Positions 27,235 to 37,118 of a stretch of DNA of 64,000 nt are shown here, one piece after another. The position numbers and the translations under genes were made by a program. The DNA comes from UBA4575 sp002386945. GTDB taxonomy: Bacteria > Pseudomonadota > Gammaproteobacteria > UBA4575. The notes beneath the pieces are model-generated. The model was given only the letters and a program-made list of their open reading frames with translations, was not told where the DNA came from and made no database searches. The first letter of the stretch is position 1. Every line of letters starts with the position of its first letter. The stretch lies in contig CALSUC010000001.1 in NCBI GenBank assembly GCA_943789445.1, positions 671,751 to 735,750 on the forward strand, in the 5' to 3' direction.

Positions 27235-28365
27235 ATGGCTAAAAGAGATTACTACGAAGTTTTATCTGTCGATCAAAGTGCTGATGAGGCCACGCTGAAG
27301 AAATCTTATCGTCGTTTGGCGATGAAATATCATCCCGATCGTAATGTGGGTGATGCTGCCGGCGAAGCCGAGGCCAAGTTTAAAGAAGCGAAAGAGGCCT
27401 ATGATGTGCTTTCCGACGGTCAGAAGCGCGCACTTTACGATCAGTACGGCCATGCTGGGTTAGAGCAACAAGGTGGTGGTCGAAGTGGTGGTGCAGGTGA
27501 CTTTGGCGATATCTTTGACGACATCTTTGGCGGCGGTGGTCGTGGCGGACAGAATCGTGCCTATCGGGGTGCAGATCTACAATACAAGTTAGAACTCAGT
27601 CTGGAAGAAGCCGTCTTTGGTGTAGACAAGAATATAGATGTCGTTTCAAATCAGAGTTGTGACACCTGTGACGGTTCTGGGGCTAAGCCAGGTAGTGATG
27701 TGCAGACCTGTAGTACCTGTGGTGGTGCTGGTCAGGTGCGTATGCAACAAGGCTTCTTCTCCATTCAGCAGGCCTGTCCTAGCTGTCAGGGACGTGGCCA
27801 AGTGATTATCGATGCCTGTGGTGACTGTCGTGGTGCCGGAGTTGTACGCAAGCAGCGTACCCTGGCTGTTAAGGTGCCTGCTGGAGTCGATACGGGTGAC
27901 CGTATTCGTTTGTCAGGCGAGGGTGAGCCCGGAGAGAACCGAGGGCCGGCCGGAGACCTGTTTGTGCAGGTTGATGTGATGGCACATCCAATTTTTGAGC
28001 GTGATGCAGCAGACCTGCATTGTGAAGTGCCGATTGGTTTTAGTATTGCGGCGCTGGGTGGCGAGATTGAGATTCCAAGCCTGAATGGGCGTTTGGCACT
28101 GAAGATTCCCGCAGAAGTACAGACTGGAAAAAGATTCCGTCTGCGTGGAAAAGGGGTGAAACCGGTTCGTGGTGGCCCACAGGGTGATCTCTACGTGCAC
28201 TTAATGGTAGAAACACCGATTAATCTGAATAAAACTCAAAAGCAGCTGTTTGAACAATTACAGACTTCGCTAGATAATGGTGGCAGTAAACATAATCCCA
28301 AATCTGCCGGTTGGCTCGATGGCATGAAAGGATTCTTTGACGATTTGAAGTTCTGGTCTAAATAA
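27235..28365 (+). CDS. dnaJ: chaperone protein DnaJ (Hsp40)
   Basis: Stimulates DnaK ATPase and delivers substrates. 376 residues, type I Hsp40: J domain at the N-terminus with YHPDRN (the HPD motif), Gly-rich linker (FGGGGRGGQ), four CxxCxGxG-type zinc motifs between about residues 142 and 205 (CDTCDGSG, CSTCGGAG, CPSCQGRG, CGDCRGAG), then the two substrate-binding beta domains. It follows dnaK after a hairpin-containing gap. Confidence 0.98.
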   Translation: MAKRDYYEVLSVDQSADEATLKKSYRRLAMKYHPDRNVGDAAGEAEAKFKEAKEAYDVLSDGQKRALYDQYGHAGLEQQGGGRSGGAGDFGDIFDDIFGGGGRGGQNRAYRGADLQYKLELSLEEAVFGVDKNIDVVSNQSCDTCDGSGAKPGSDVQTCSTCGGAGQVRMQQGFFSIQQACPSCQGRGQVIIDACGDCRGAGVVRKQRTLAVKVPAGVDTGDRIRLSGEGEPGENRGPAGDLFVQVDVMAHPIFERDAADLHCEVPIGFSIAALGGEIEIPSLNGRLALKIPAEVQTGKRFRLRGKGVKPVRGGPQGDLYVHLMVETPINLNKTQKQLFEQLQTSLDNGGSKHNPKSAGWLDGMKGFFDDLKFWSK

Positions 28366-28421
28366 CCAGCTAATAAAGGCGTCGATAACTCACATAAGAA
28401 GCAAAGGCTTAGGTTCACACT

Positions 28422-29237
28422 ATGTCGATAAAGATAGCCATTAATGGTGCCAGTGGCCGCATGGGATTGGCCTTGATTCAGGCCTGTGCGCAACATCAGC
28501 AGACCCTGTTGCAAGCGGCGCATGTGCGAACAAGCTCAGCTAGTCTTGCTCGTGATGCAGGTGAATTAGCAGGTGTCGGATCTAATGGGGTGTTGCTCAG
28601 TGCGATGCCTAACCTTGATCAGGCCGCTAGCTCAGAGGCCATGGCTTGGATCGATTTTTCTTTGCCGGCTGGAGCGCTGGATGGCTTGGACTACTGCCTA
28701 GCCACGAAAACCCCCATGGTGATCGGTACTACTGGCTTTTCAGCAGAACAAAAACAAGCGATCTATGCTGCCGGCCAAACAATCCCTATTGTTTTTGCAC
28801 CGAATATGAGTGTGGGCGTTAATCTGTGTCTGAATTTATTACAGACAGCGGCCAGTACTTTGGGCGATGGATACGATATTGAAGTGATAGAAGCGCATCA
28901 CCGACATAAAGTTGATGCGCCTTCGGGTACTGCATTGCGTATGGGTGAGGTGATTGCAGATGCCTTAGGTGCCGATCTAGATAGTCGTGCCGTCTATGCG
29001 CGTGAAGGCGATATTGGTGAACGTGAAAAAGGCAGTATTGGTTTTCAGACTATTCGTGCTGGTGATATTGTCGGCGAACATACGGTGATGTTTGCTGGTA
29101 TGGGCGAGCGTGTGGAAATTATTCATCGCGCAACGAGTCGTATGACTTTTGCGAATGGCGCGATGCGAGCTGCTGTTTGGCTGCAAACACAGCCGCCGGG
29201 TGTCTACGATATGCAGGATGTATTGGCCCTAAGTTAG
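28422..29237 (+). CDS. dapB: 4-hydroxy-tetrahydrodipicolinate reductase
   Basis: NAD(P)H-dependent step of the diaminopimelate/lysine pathway, supplying peptidoglycan. 271 residues. The nucleotide-binding loop is INGASGRMG, and the active-site signature is EAHHRHKVDAPSGTAL with its catalytic His and Lys. The order dnaJ-dapB-carA-carB is common in gammaproteobacteria. Confidence 0.97.
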   Translation: MSIKIAINGASGRMGLALIQACAQHQQTLLQAAHVRTSSASLARDAGELAGVGSNGVLLSAMPNLDQAASSEAMAWIDFSLPAGALDGLDYCLATKTPMVIGTTGFSAEQKQAIYAAGQTIPIVFAPNMSVGVNLCLNLLQTAASTLGDGYDIEVIEAHHRHKVDAPSGTALRMGEVIADALGADLDSRAVYAREGDIGEREKGSIGFQTIRAGDIVGEHTVMFAGMGERVEIIHRATSRMTFANGAMRAAVWLQTQPPGVYDMQDVLALS

Positions 29238-29374
29238 CCAGCTGATTGAAAATCGGTCAACTTTATCTCATTAACGGAACTTGCTGCCTGATTTCGATTA
29301 AATAATCGGTCTGAATTGCAGCCCAGCTCTATCGGCTCATGCCGACTTCAAGTACAATCTCCGCTCAAATTAAA

Positions 29375-29400
29375 CGTTGCTATTTCATTCAGTAGCAACG
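29375..29400 (+). other. hairpin in the leader of carA
   Basis: CGTTGCTA (29375-29382) and TAGCAACG (29393-29400) form a perfect 8-bp stem with a 10-base loop, about 45 bp upstream of the carA start and with no T tract. The remainder of the 208-bp dapB-carA gap contains a TACAAT (29353-29358) that could be a -10 element, but no convincing -35 element. Confidence 0.45.
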
Positions 29401-29445
29401 GCATGTTCTTCCCGTAGAGTAGGCAATAGATTCAGGAGTACGAGT

Positions 29446-30597
29446 TTGACAACACCCGCTTATTTGGTCCTTGAGGACGGTACCGTCTATACAGGCACCT
29501 CAGTCGGATCACACGGCAGCACTGAGGGTGAGGTCGTTTTCAATACTTCCATCACTGGCTATCAAGAAATCCTTACCGATCCGTCTTATCGTAAGCAGAT
29601 CGTGACCTTGACCTATCCTCATATTGGTAATGTAGGCGTCACCACAGAAGACTGTGAATCGACGCAAGTACATGCCGCAGGCCTAGTAATTCGAGATTTA
29701 CCACGACTACATTCTAGCTGGCGCGCAGAGCAGTCCTTAGAGGATTATCTCAAGGCGAACCATATTGTCGCCATTGCCGATATTGATACCCGTAGCCTGA
29801 CACGTAGGTTGCGTGAGAAGGGCGCTTTAAACGGAGTGATTGCAACGGGTGATGTTGATTTAGATGCTCTGTTGCAACAGGCCAAGGGTTTTTCTGGCTT
29901 AAAAGGCATGGATCTAGCGCAGGAAGTCACTACCGATAGTAGTTATGCCTGGGATCAAGTTAGCTGGTCGCTAGAGGCATCGAATGCCGCGGTGGAGCCA
30001 AAGGCTGCAGTAGAAAAGAAATTCAAAGTGGTTGCTCTAGATTTTGGTGTGAAGCACAACATTTTACGCATCTTGGTTGACCTAGGCTGTGAGCTCCAAA
30101 TTGTCCCAGCTAAAACTAGCTACGCCAAAATAGTGGCGATGGCACCAGATGGTGTGTTCTTATCAAATGGTCCGGGAGATCCCGAGCCCTGTGATTATGC
30201 CATTACGCTGATCCGTCAATTGATCGAGAACAAAGTACCCAGTTTTGGTATTTGTCTTGGGCATCAGCTTTTTGCATTAGCCGCTGGCGCAAAAACGGTA
30301 AAAATGAAATTTGGTCATCATGGCGCTAATCACCCAGTGAAAGATATTGAGACTGGGCAGGTTATGATCAGTAGTCAGAACCATGGCTTTGCTGTTGATG
30401 AAGAAAGCCTACCTGATTGTTTGGTTGCAACTCACCGGTCTTTATTCGATGGCAGCTTGCAGGGTATTCGTCATCTTGATGCCCCAGCCTATGGTTTCCA
30501 GGGTCATCCAGAAGCCAGCCCCGGACCGCATGATGTACGCGGTCTGTTTGTTCCTTTCATTCAAGCGATGTCATCGCGCAGCAACAGTAAAAACTAG
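29446..30597 (+). CDS. carA: carbamoyl-phosphate synthase small subunit
   Basis: Glutaminase subunit that passes ammonia to CarB for arginine and pyrimidine synthesis. The TTG at 29446 (MTTPAYLVLEDGTVYTG, 383 residues) is chosen because AGGAG sits 7 bases upstream and the length then equals E. coli CarA; a longer in-frame start at 29377 falls within a hairpin and would add unrelated residues. The class I glutaminase nucleophile is in FGICLGHQLF, and the His/Glu pair is in GHPEASPGP. carB starts 2 bp after the stop codon. Confidence 0.95.
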   Translation: MTTPAYLVLEDGTVYTGTSVGSHGSTEGEVVFNTSITGYQEILTDPSYRKQIVTLTYPHIGNVGVTTEDCESTQVHAAGLVIRDLPRLHSSWRAEQSLEDYLKANHIVAIADIDTRSLTRRLREKGALNGVIATGDVDLDALLQQAKGFSGLKGMDLAQEVTTDSSYAWDQVSWSLEASNAAVEPKAAVEKKFKVVALDFGVKHNILRILVDLGCELQIVPAKTSYAKIVAMAPDGVFLSNGPGDPEPCDYAITLIRQLIENKVPSFGICLGHQLFALAAGAKTVKMKFGHHGANHPVKDIETGQVMISSQNHGFAVDEESLPDCLVATHRSLFDGSLQGIRHLDAPAYGFQGHPEASPGPHDVRGLFVPFIQAMSSRSNSKN

Positions 30598-30599
30598 TC

Positions 30600-33500
30600 A
30601 TGCCTAAACGTAACGATATTAAATCGGTATTAATCCTCGGCGCTGGCCCTATCATTATTGGTCAAGCCTGTGAGTTCGATTATTCTGGGGTGCAAGCGTG
30701 TAAATCTTTACGTGATGAAGGCTATCGCGTGATCTTGGTGAACTCAAATCCAGCAACGATCATGACTGATCCACAAACGGCCGATGTAATCTACATTGAG
30801 CCAGTGGAATGGCAGACAGTAGCTAAGATTATTGAGTGTGAAAAGCCGGATGCTTTATTACCAACCATGGGTGGCCAGACCGCTCTTAATTGCGCGCTGG
30901 ATTTGGATGCGCAAGGGGTTTTAGAAGAGTTTAATGTCGAGTTGATCGGTGCTTCAAAAGAAGCCATCGATATGGCTGAAGACAGACAAAAGTTTAAGGT
31001 GGCGATGGATGAGATCGGTCTCGAATCCGCTCGTTCTTCAGTCGCGCACAGCATGGAAGAGGCGCTAGCGATTCAGTCGTCAATAGGTTTTCCATCAATC
31101 ATCCGTCCATCTTTCACGCTAGGTGGTAGTGGTGGTGGTATCGCTTACAACATCGAAGAATTTAAAGATATTGTAGCGCGTGGCTTGGATTTCTCTCCGA
31201 CTACTGAGGTCTTGCTGGAAGAGTCATTACTCGGTTGGAAAGAATATGAGATGGAGGTCGTTCGTGACCAAGCAGATAACTGTATTATTATCTGTTCGAT
31301 CGAGAACTTTGATCCAATGGGTGTGCATACCGGCGACTCGATTACAGTGGCGCCAGCCCAGACTTTGACTGATAAGGAATATCAGATTATGCGTAATGCT
31401 TCATTAGAAGTGCTGCGTAAAATCGGTGTTGATACTGGTGGATCAAATGTGCAGTTTGCAGTTAATCCAAAAGATGGCCGTCTAGTTATTATTGAAATGA
31501 ACCCTAGGGTTTCGCGTTCTTCAGCACTGGCCTCTAAAGCTACCGGTTTTCCAATCGCTAAGGTCGCGGCTAAGCTGGCTGTTGGTTACACCTTGGATGA
31601 GCTTGATAATGAAATTACAGGCGGTGCAACACCAGCATCATTTGAGCCTAGTATTGACTATGTAGTCACCAAGATCCCACGTTTTGCCTTTGAGAAATTT
31701 CCTCAGGCATCAACCGAACTCAGTACGCAGATGAAGTCGGTTGGAGAAGTGATGGCGATCGGTAGAACTTTCCAGGAATCGATGCAGAAAGCCTTGCGTG
31801 GGCTTGAGACCGATATGGATGGTCTCAATCCACTGATTGATCAAAGCAAGAGTGATTGGCGTGAGACCCTGGACGAACAGATTCGACTGCGCCAACCTGA
31901 CCGTATTTGGTATGTTGCAGATGCCTTTCGAGCAGGCTATAGCATAGACAAGATTCATGAGCTCACGGCTATTGATAACTGGTTCCTGTCTCAGATTGAA
32001 GAGTTGATTGAACTAGAACAAGTAGTTACTGCCTCCTCACTACAAGATTTAAGTGCTGAGTTCTTATTCAAGTTAAAACAAAAAGGTTTTTCTGATCGTC
32101 GTCTAGCACAATTATTAGTCTGTGATGAGCAAGCCGTGCGTGAATACCGTTGGCAGCAAGCTGTGCGCCCGGTCTACAAGCGCGTCGATACCTGTGCTGC
32201 TGAATTTTCTACCAGCACTGCCTATCTCTATTCCAGCTATGAGCAAGAATGTGAGGCCGAGGTCTCAGATAAGAAAAAAATCATGGTATTGGGCGGTGGT
32301 CCAAATCGTATCGGCCAGGGCATCGAGTTTGATTATTGCTGTGTCCATGCGGCATTGGCGATGCGTGAAGACGGCTATGAAACCATCATGGTGAACTGTA
32401 ATCCAGAGACCGTTTCAACGGACTATGACACTTCGGATCGCCTATATTTTGAGCCACTAACATTAGAAGACGTGTTAGAAATTTGCCACATAGAACAACC
32501 GACCGGTGTGATTGTGCAGTTTGGTGGTCAGACGCCGCTTAAATTAGCGCGTCAGTTGGAAGCCGCAGGTGTCCCTATTATTGGTACAACACCAGATTCA
32601 ATTGATCTAGCGGAAGACCGTGAGCGATTCCAAGCATTAGTTGAAAAGCTTGGCTTATTACAGCCGCCTAATGCGACTGTGCGTAAAGTTGAAGAGGCCG
32701 TGCCTCTAGCGAATAAGATTGGCTACCCAGTCGTTGTCAGACCTTCCTATGTGCTTGGTGGGCGTGCTATGGAAGTTGTCTTTAACGATGAGGATTTAGT
32801 GCATTACATGCACACCGCGGTGTCTGTCTCGAATGATTCCCCAGTTCTGATTGACCGCTTCCTCGCAGATGCCATCGAAGTTGATGTCGATGCGATCTGT
32901 GACGGTGAAGAGGTGTTGGTTGGTGGCATCATGGAACATATTGAACAGGCGGGTATTCACTCAGGTGATTCGGCCTGCTCACTACCACCGCACACACTGT
33001 CTAAAGAAATGCAGCAGCGTTTGATTGAACAAACAAAGAAGCTGGCGCATGGCTTGAATGTAATTGGTTTGATGAATATTCAGTTTGCCGTCAAGGGTGA
33101 TGCAATTTACCTGCTCGAAGTGAATCCACGTGCCTCTCGTACCGTGCCATTTGTGTCTAAAGCGGTTGGTGTGCCATTGGCGAAGGTGGCCGCGCGTTGC
33201 ATGGCGGGCGTTCAGTTGAAGCAACAAGATATTCAGATGAATAACCAGCCATCGTTTTATTCTGTAAAAGAAGCGGTGTTCCCATTCATTAAATTCCTAG
33301 GCGTCGATCCTATCCTTGGGCCAGAAATGAAATCGACAGGTGAGGTGATGGGTGTCGGTGAAGATTTTGGAGAGGCCTTTGCTAAAGCGCAGTTAGGTGC
33401 TGGTGTGATCCTTCCGTTAAGTGGCAAGGTCTTTATTAGTGTACGTGATAGCGATAAAGACGGTGCGGCAGATGTGGCTAAAGGGCTAGTCGACTTAGGT

Positions 33501-33821
33501 TTTGAAATTGTTGCAACAGCCGGTACTGCCGATTACCTTGACAGTAAAAACATTGCCTGTAAGCATGTAAACAAGGTTCGTCAAGGACGTCCTCACGTTG
33601 TTGATATGATTATTGATAAACAAATCGCATTGATCATTAACACGACCGAAGGTAAGCAAGCGATTGCAGATTCCTATGCGATTCGACGCGAGGCCTTGCA
33701 GCAGAAAATTTGCTATACCACGACCATTGCCGGTGCTAGTGCATTAACTCAAGCGATTGCACAAGGCCAAGACCACAAGGTGTATCGTTTGCAGGAAATG
33801 CATCAAGTTGTGAAACACTAG
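30600..33821 (+). CDS. carB: carbamoyl-phosphate synthase large subunit
   Basis: Makes carbamoyl phosphate from bicarbonate, ammonia and two ATP. 1073 residues with two homologous synthetase halves: the first ATP-grasp region with FPSIIRPSFTLGGSGGGIAYN and the second with YPVVVRPSYVLGGRAMEVVF. The oligomerisation domain lies between, and the C-terminal allosteric domain (GFEIVATAGTADYL) binds effectors such as UMP and ornithine. It is tightly coupled to carA. Confidence 0.99.
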   Translation: MPKRNDIKSVLILGAGPIIIGQACEFDYSGVQACKSLRDEGYRVILVNSNPATIMTDPQTADVIYIEPVEWQTVAKIIECEKPDALLPTMGGQTALNCALDLDAQGVLEEFNVELIGASKEAIDMAEDRQKFKVAMDEIGLESARSSVAHSMEEALAIQSSIGFPSIIRPSFTLGGSGGGIAYNIEEFKDIVARGLDFSPTTEVLLEESLLGWKEYEMEVVRDQADNCIIICSIENFDPMGVHTGDSITVAPAQTLTDKEYQIMRNASLEVLRKIGVDTGGSNVQFAVNPKDGRLVIIEMNPRVSRSSALASKATGFPIAKVAAKLAVGYTLDELDNEITGGATPASFEPSIDYVVTKIPRFAFEKFPQASTELSTQMKSVGEVMAIGRTFQESMQKALRGLETDMDGLNPLIDQSKSDWRETLDEQIRLRQPDRIWYVADAFRAGYSIDKIHELTAIDNWFLSQIEELIELEQVVTASSLQDLSAEFLFKLKQKGFSDRRLAQLLVCDEQAVREYRWQQAVRPVYKRVDTCAAEFSTSTAYLYSSYEQECEAEVSDKKKIMVLGGGPNRIGQGIEFDYCCVHAALAMREDGYETIMVNCNPETVSTDYDTSDRLYFEPLTLEDVLEICHIEQPTGVIVQFGGQTPLKLARQLEAAGVPIIGTTPDSIDLAEDRERFQALVEKLGLLQPPNATVRKVEEAVPLANKIGYPVVVRPSYVLGGRAMEVVFNDEDLVHYMHTAVSVSNDSPVLIDRFLADAIEVDVDAICDGEEVLVGGIMEHIEQAGIHSGDSACSLPPHTLSKEMQQRLIEQTKKLAHGLNVIGLMNIQFAVKGDAIYLLEVNPRASRTVPFVSKAVGVPLAKVAARCMAGVQLKQQDIQMNNQPSFYSVKEAVFPFIKFLGVDPILGPEMKSTGEVMGVGEDFGEAFAKAQLGAGVILPLSGKVFISVRDSDKDGAADVAKGLVDLGFEIVATAGTADYLDSKNIACKHVNKVRQGRPHVVDMIIDKQIALIINTTEGKQAIADSYAIRREALQQKICYTTTIAGASALTQAIAQGQDHKVYRLQEMHQVVKH

Positions 33822-33842
33822 TGACTACTGAAAACTATTGAT

Positions 33843-34319
33843 ATGAATAAAGTTCCCCTAACCGTTCGCGGCGCAGACAAATTGCGTGCTGAATTACAGC
33901 AACTGAAAACAGTAGATAGACCTCGGATTATCGCGGCTATTTCGACTGCGCGTGAGCATGGTGATTTGAAAGAAAATGCGGAATATCATGCCGCTAGGGA
34001 GCAACAGAGTTTTGCGGAAGGGCGTATCCAAGAAATTGAAGGCAAACTCTCTAACGCAGACATTATCGATATCCTTAAATTGGATACCGGTGGCCGTATC
34101 GTATTTGGTGCGACCGTTGATCTAGCTGATGAAGAAACAGGTGATGAAATTTGCTATCAAATTGTCGGTGAAGATGAGGCTGATATTAAGGCGAATATGA
34201 TCTCTGTTACCTCTCCAATCGCACGTGCATTAATCGGTAAAAGCGTGGGGGATATCGCTACAGTGATGGCCCCTAGTGGCGAGAAAGAATTCGAAATCTT
34301 AAAAGTCCGATTTATCTAA
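33843..34319 (+). CDS. greA: transcription elongation factor GreA
   Basis: Rescues backtracked RNA polymerase by stimulating transcript cleavage. 158 residues: N-terminal coiled coil with the acidic tip REHGDLKENAEYHAAREQQ, and a C-terminal domain ending in MAPSGEKEFEILKVRFI. The upstream carAB neighbour is the usual one in gammaproteobacteria. Confidence 0.97.
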   Translation: MNKVPLTVRGADKLRAELQQLKTVDRPRIIAAISTAREHGDLKENAEYHAAREQQSFAEGRIQEIEGKLSNADIIDILKLDTGGRIVFGATVDLADEETGDEICYQIVGEDEADIKANMISVTSPIARALIGKSVGDIATVMAPSGEKEFEILKVRFI

Positions 34320-34346
34320 AGCAACAGCTCTCTACGGGCAGTCCCC

Positions 34347-34970
34347 TTGGCTAAAAGCAAAAGTAGTTCGCGCTGGCTGAAACGCCAATCTAATGATCCC
34401 TTCGTAGCCCGTGCTCAGGCGGATGGTTGGCGTTCGCGTGCCGTTTATAAATTAGAAGAATTAGATCAGCGTTATGAACTTGTGGCCAACAGTAAGGTCA
34501 TTGTTGACCTAGGTGCAGCCCCTGGGGCATGGACACAGTATGTACTGTCCAAGCAGCGCCCCGAGAAAAAGCTTATAATTAGTTTAGACATACTTGAAAT
34601 GGAAGAGATAGTCGGGGCAAAGCTTATACAGGGGGACTTCACGGAGGACGAACCTTTACAAGAACTTGTGCAGATGCTCGATGGTGCAAAGGTAGACCTT
34701 GTATTATCGGATATGGCCCCCAATATATCAGGTAACCGCGTAGTTGATCAGCCAAAGGCAATGTACTTAGCCGAACTGGCCCTCGATTTCGCACGCAACC
34801 ACCTCTGCCTTGGTGGTGGATTTGCGGTAAAACTTTTTCAGGGTGAAGGATACTCACAATACATCAGTGAGTTAAAGACTAGCTTTGATCAGGTCAATAG
34901 CGTGAAGCCTCAAGCCTCACGTAAGGAAAGCCGCGAGATGTTTGCGGTGGCCCGCCAGTATCGGGTGTAG
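34347..34970 (+). CDS. rlmE: 23S rRNA (uridine-2'-O-)-methyltransferase RlmE (FtsJ/RrmJ)
   Basis: Methylates U2552 in the ribosomal A loop. 207 residues. The SAM site reads VIVDLGAAPGAWTQYV, and the K-D-K-E catalytic set is visible as Lys in SRAVYKLEE, Asp in LVLSDMAPN, Lys in GGFAVKLFQGEGY and Glu in SRKESREMF. The start codon is TTG (34347), which gives the standard N-terminus MAKSKSSSRWLKRQ. It is followed by ftsH, the conserved heat-shock pair. Confidence 0.96.
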   Translation: MAKSKSSSRWLKRQSNDPFVARAQADGWRSRAVYKLEELDQRYELVANSKVIVDLGAAPGAWTQYVLSKQRPEKKLIISLDILEMEEIVGAKLIQGDFTEDEPLQELVQMLDGAKVDLVLSDMAPNISGNRVVDQPKAMYLAELALDFARNHLCLGGGFAVKLFQGEGYSQYISELKTSFDQVNSVKPQASRKESREMFAVARQYRV

Positions 34971-35013
34971 TAGAGTCGAAATATAGCCTATGGCGCCTAC
35001 TTTGGAGTAGCGA

Positions 35014-36936
35014 ATGAATGACATGGTAAAAAATCTTATTTTGTGGGCAGTCATCGTAGTTGTGTTGATGTCTGTTTTTAACAATTTCACTGGCACATCG
35101 CGTCAATCGGAGACTGTCTCTTATTCGCAATTTATTAAAGATGTGCGCGATGGTTCTGTTCGTGAGGTGACGATCGAGGCTGACAATCGCACGATTATTG
35201 GTACCACAACCTCGAATGAGAGTTTTACAACTTTCAATCCATCTGACGATAACTTGGTAGATGACCTACTTAAGTACAACGTAGAGATTAAAACAGGTCC
35301 AACGCAGCAGCGTTCATTACTGTTAGATATTCTGATCAGCTGGTTTCCAATGATTCTACTGATCGGTGTTTGGATCTTTTTCATGCGCCAGATGCAAGGC
35401 GGTGGCGGCGGTGCCGGTGGTCGTGGTGCAATGTCATTCGGTAAGAGCAAGGCACGGCTGATGGGAGAAGACCAAATCAAGGTCACTTTCGCAGACGTAG
35501 CAGGTGTAGAAGAAGCCAAAGAAGAAGTGTCCGAGTTGGTTGAGTTTTTACGCGATCCAGGCAAGTTTCAAAAGTTAGGTGGCAAGATCCCACGTGGCGT
35601 TCTAATGAATGGTTCACCAGGTACTGGTAAAACACTATTAGCTAAGGCTATTGCTGGTGAGGCTAAAGTTCCTTTCTTCACTATCTCAGGTTCTGATTTT
35701 GTTGAAATGTTTGTCGGTGTCGGTGCCTCACGAGTACGTGACATGTTCGCTCAAGCAAAGAAGGCTGCGCCTTGTATCATCTTTATTGATGAGATCGATG
35801 CAGTAGGTCGTCATCGTGGTGCCGGTATGGGTGGCGGTAATGATGAGCGCGAGCAAACACTAAACCAGCTCTTAGTTGAGATGGATGGTTTTGAAGGTAA
35901 TGAAGGTGTCATCGTGATTGCTGCAACTAACCGTCCTGATGTATTGGATCCAGCACTATTACGTCCAGGTCGATTTGACCGCCAAGTGACAGTGCCATTA
36001 CCGGATCTACGCGGACGTGAGCAAATCTTAAAAACACATATGCGCAAAGTACCATTGGGCAATGATATCCATGCCGATTTAATTGCACGTGGTACACCAG
36101 GATTCTCTGGTGCTGATCTAGCAAACCTGGTTAACGAAGCGGCTTTATTTGCTGCCCGTGCGAGCAAACGCACAGTCGATATGGATGATCTTGAGCGTGC
36201 TAAAGATAAGATCATCATGGGTGCCGAGCGCAAGTCGATGGTGATGAGCGAAGATGAGAAGAAGTTAACGGCTTATCATGAGGCAGGTCACGCTATCGTT
36301 GGTCGTCTCGTGCCTGAGCATGATCCAGTCTATAAGGTCACTATCATTCCTCGCGGTCGTGCATTAGGCGTGACTATGTTTCTACCTGCTGAAGATCGTT
36401 ACAGTCACAGTAAGCAACGTTTGGAATGCCAGATATCGAGCTTATTTGGTGGTCGTTTAGCAGAAGAGTTGATCTTTGGTAGTGATGCAGTCACTACGGG
36501 TGCCTCGAATGATATCGAACGCGCTACAGAGATTGCTAAAAATATGGTGACCAAATGGGGGCTCTCTGAAAAAATGGGACCACTGGTTTATAGCGAAGAT
36601 GAGGGCGAGCCATTCTTAGGGCGTTCAACTAAGGGCAATGTTGTGTCTGATGAGACCTCACGTTCAATTGATGAAGAAATACGTAAGATTATCGATCTGA
36701 ACTACCAACGTGCAGAAAAGCTGTTAGTTGATAACATGCAAATTCTACATAATATGGCAGAAGCTTTAATCAAATACGAGACCATCGATATTGGTCAGAT
36801 TGATGAGTTGATGTCCGGTAAGAAGGCGCATCCACCAGCTAACTGGGAAGATGATGAGCCATCACAGGGTGGCAATGCAGCCGTCGATACCGATGGCAAA
36901 ACAGGCCCTATTGGAGGCCCTGCAAGCACACACTAA
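35014..36936 (+). CDS. ftsH: ATP-dependent zinc metalloprotease FtsH
   Basis: Membrane-anchored AAA+ protease that degrades membrane proteins, LpxC and sigma-32. Two membrane segments flank a periplasmic domain (about residues 5-25 and 105-125). The Walker A region is NGSPGTGKT (residues 198-206), where most relatives have VGPPGTGKT. The second region of homology is RPDVLDPALLRPGRFDRQ. The zinc site is HEAGH at residues 422-426. 640 residues is normal. A strong terminator follows. Confidence 0.98.
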   Translation: MNDMVKNLILWAVIVVVLMSVFNNFTGTSRQSETVSYSQFIKDVRDGSVREVTIEADNRTIIGTTTSNESFTTFNPSDDNLVDDLLKYNVEIKTGPTQQRSLLLDILISWFPMILLIGVWIFFMRQMQGGGGGAGGRGAMSFGKSKARLMGEDQIKVTFADVAGVEEAKEEVSELVEFLRDPGKFQKLGGKIPRGVLMNGSPGTGKTLLAKAIAGEAKVPFFTISGSDFVEMFVGVGASRVRDMFAQAKKAAPCIIFIDEIDAVGRHRGAGMGGGNDEREQTLNQLLVEMDGFEGNEGVIVIAATNRPDVLDPALLRPGRFDRQVTVPLPDLRGREQILKTHMRKVPLGNDIHADLIARGTPGFSGADLANLVNEAALFAARASKRTVDMDDLERAKDKIIMGAERKSMVMSEDEKKLTAYHEAGHAIVGRLVPEHDPVYKVTIIPRGRALGVTMFLPAEDRYSHSKQRLECQISSLFGGRLAEELIFGSDAVTTGASNDIERATEIAKNMVTKWGLSEKMGPLVYSEDEGEPFLGRSTKGNVVSDETSRSIDEEIRKIIDLNYQRAEKLLVDNMQILHNMAEALIKYETIDIGQIDELMSGKKAHPPANWEDDEPSQGGNAAVDTDGKTGPIGGPASTH

Positions 36937-36969
36937 ACAGTTCTCTAGTCAATGTTTAGAGTTTAAAAG

Positions 36970-36996
36970 CGGTCCACTTTGTGGGCCGTTTTTTTT
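36970..36996 (+). terminator. intrinsic terminator after ftsH
   Basis: CGGTCCAC (36970-36977) and GTGGGCCG (36981-36988) make an 8-bp GC-rich stem with one G-U pair and a 3-base loop, followed by eight T. It separates ftsH from glmM; the gap of 182 bp has no gene, and folP, which often lies here, is absent. Confidence 0.9.
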
Positions 36997-37118
36997 GCCC
37001 AACTATTTTCTTCAGGCTGTGCTTTTTATTATGTCAGACCTTTTTTCAGAGTCGCTCTGGCTATGGGCATAGTGCTTAGGCTTACAACCATGCTAGAGAT
37101 GTTTTATGCTCGACCGTT

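Noticed and set aside
29377..29445. Longer N-terminal extension of carA
   Set aside because: It begins in the leader hairpin, lacks an RBS, and adds residues absent from CarA proteins; TTG 29446 with AGGAG is better.
35121..35564. Minus-strand open frame of 147 codons within ftsH
   Set aside because: It is antisense to the conserved FtsH N-terminal and AAA region and shows no protein-family features.
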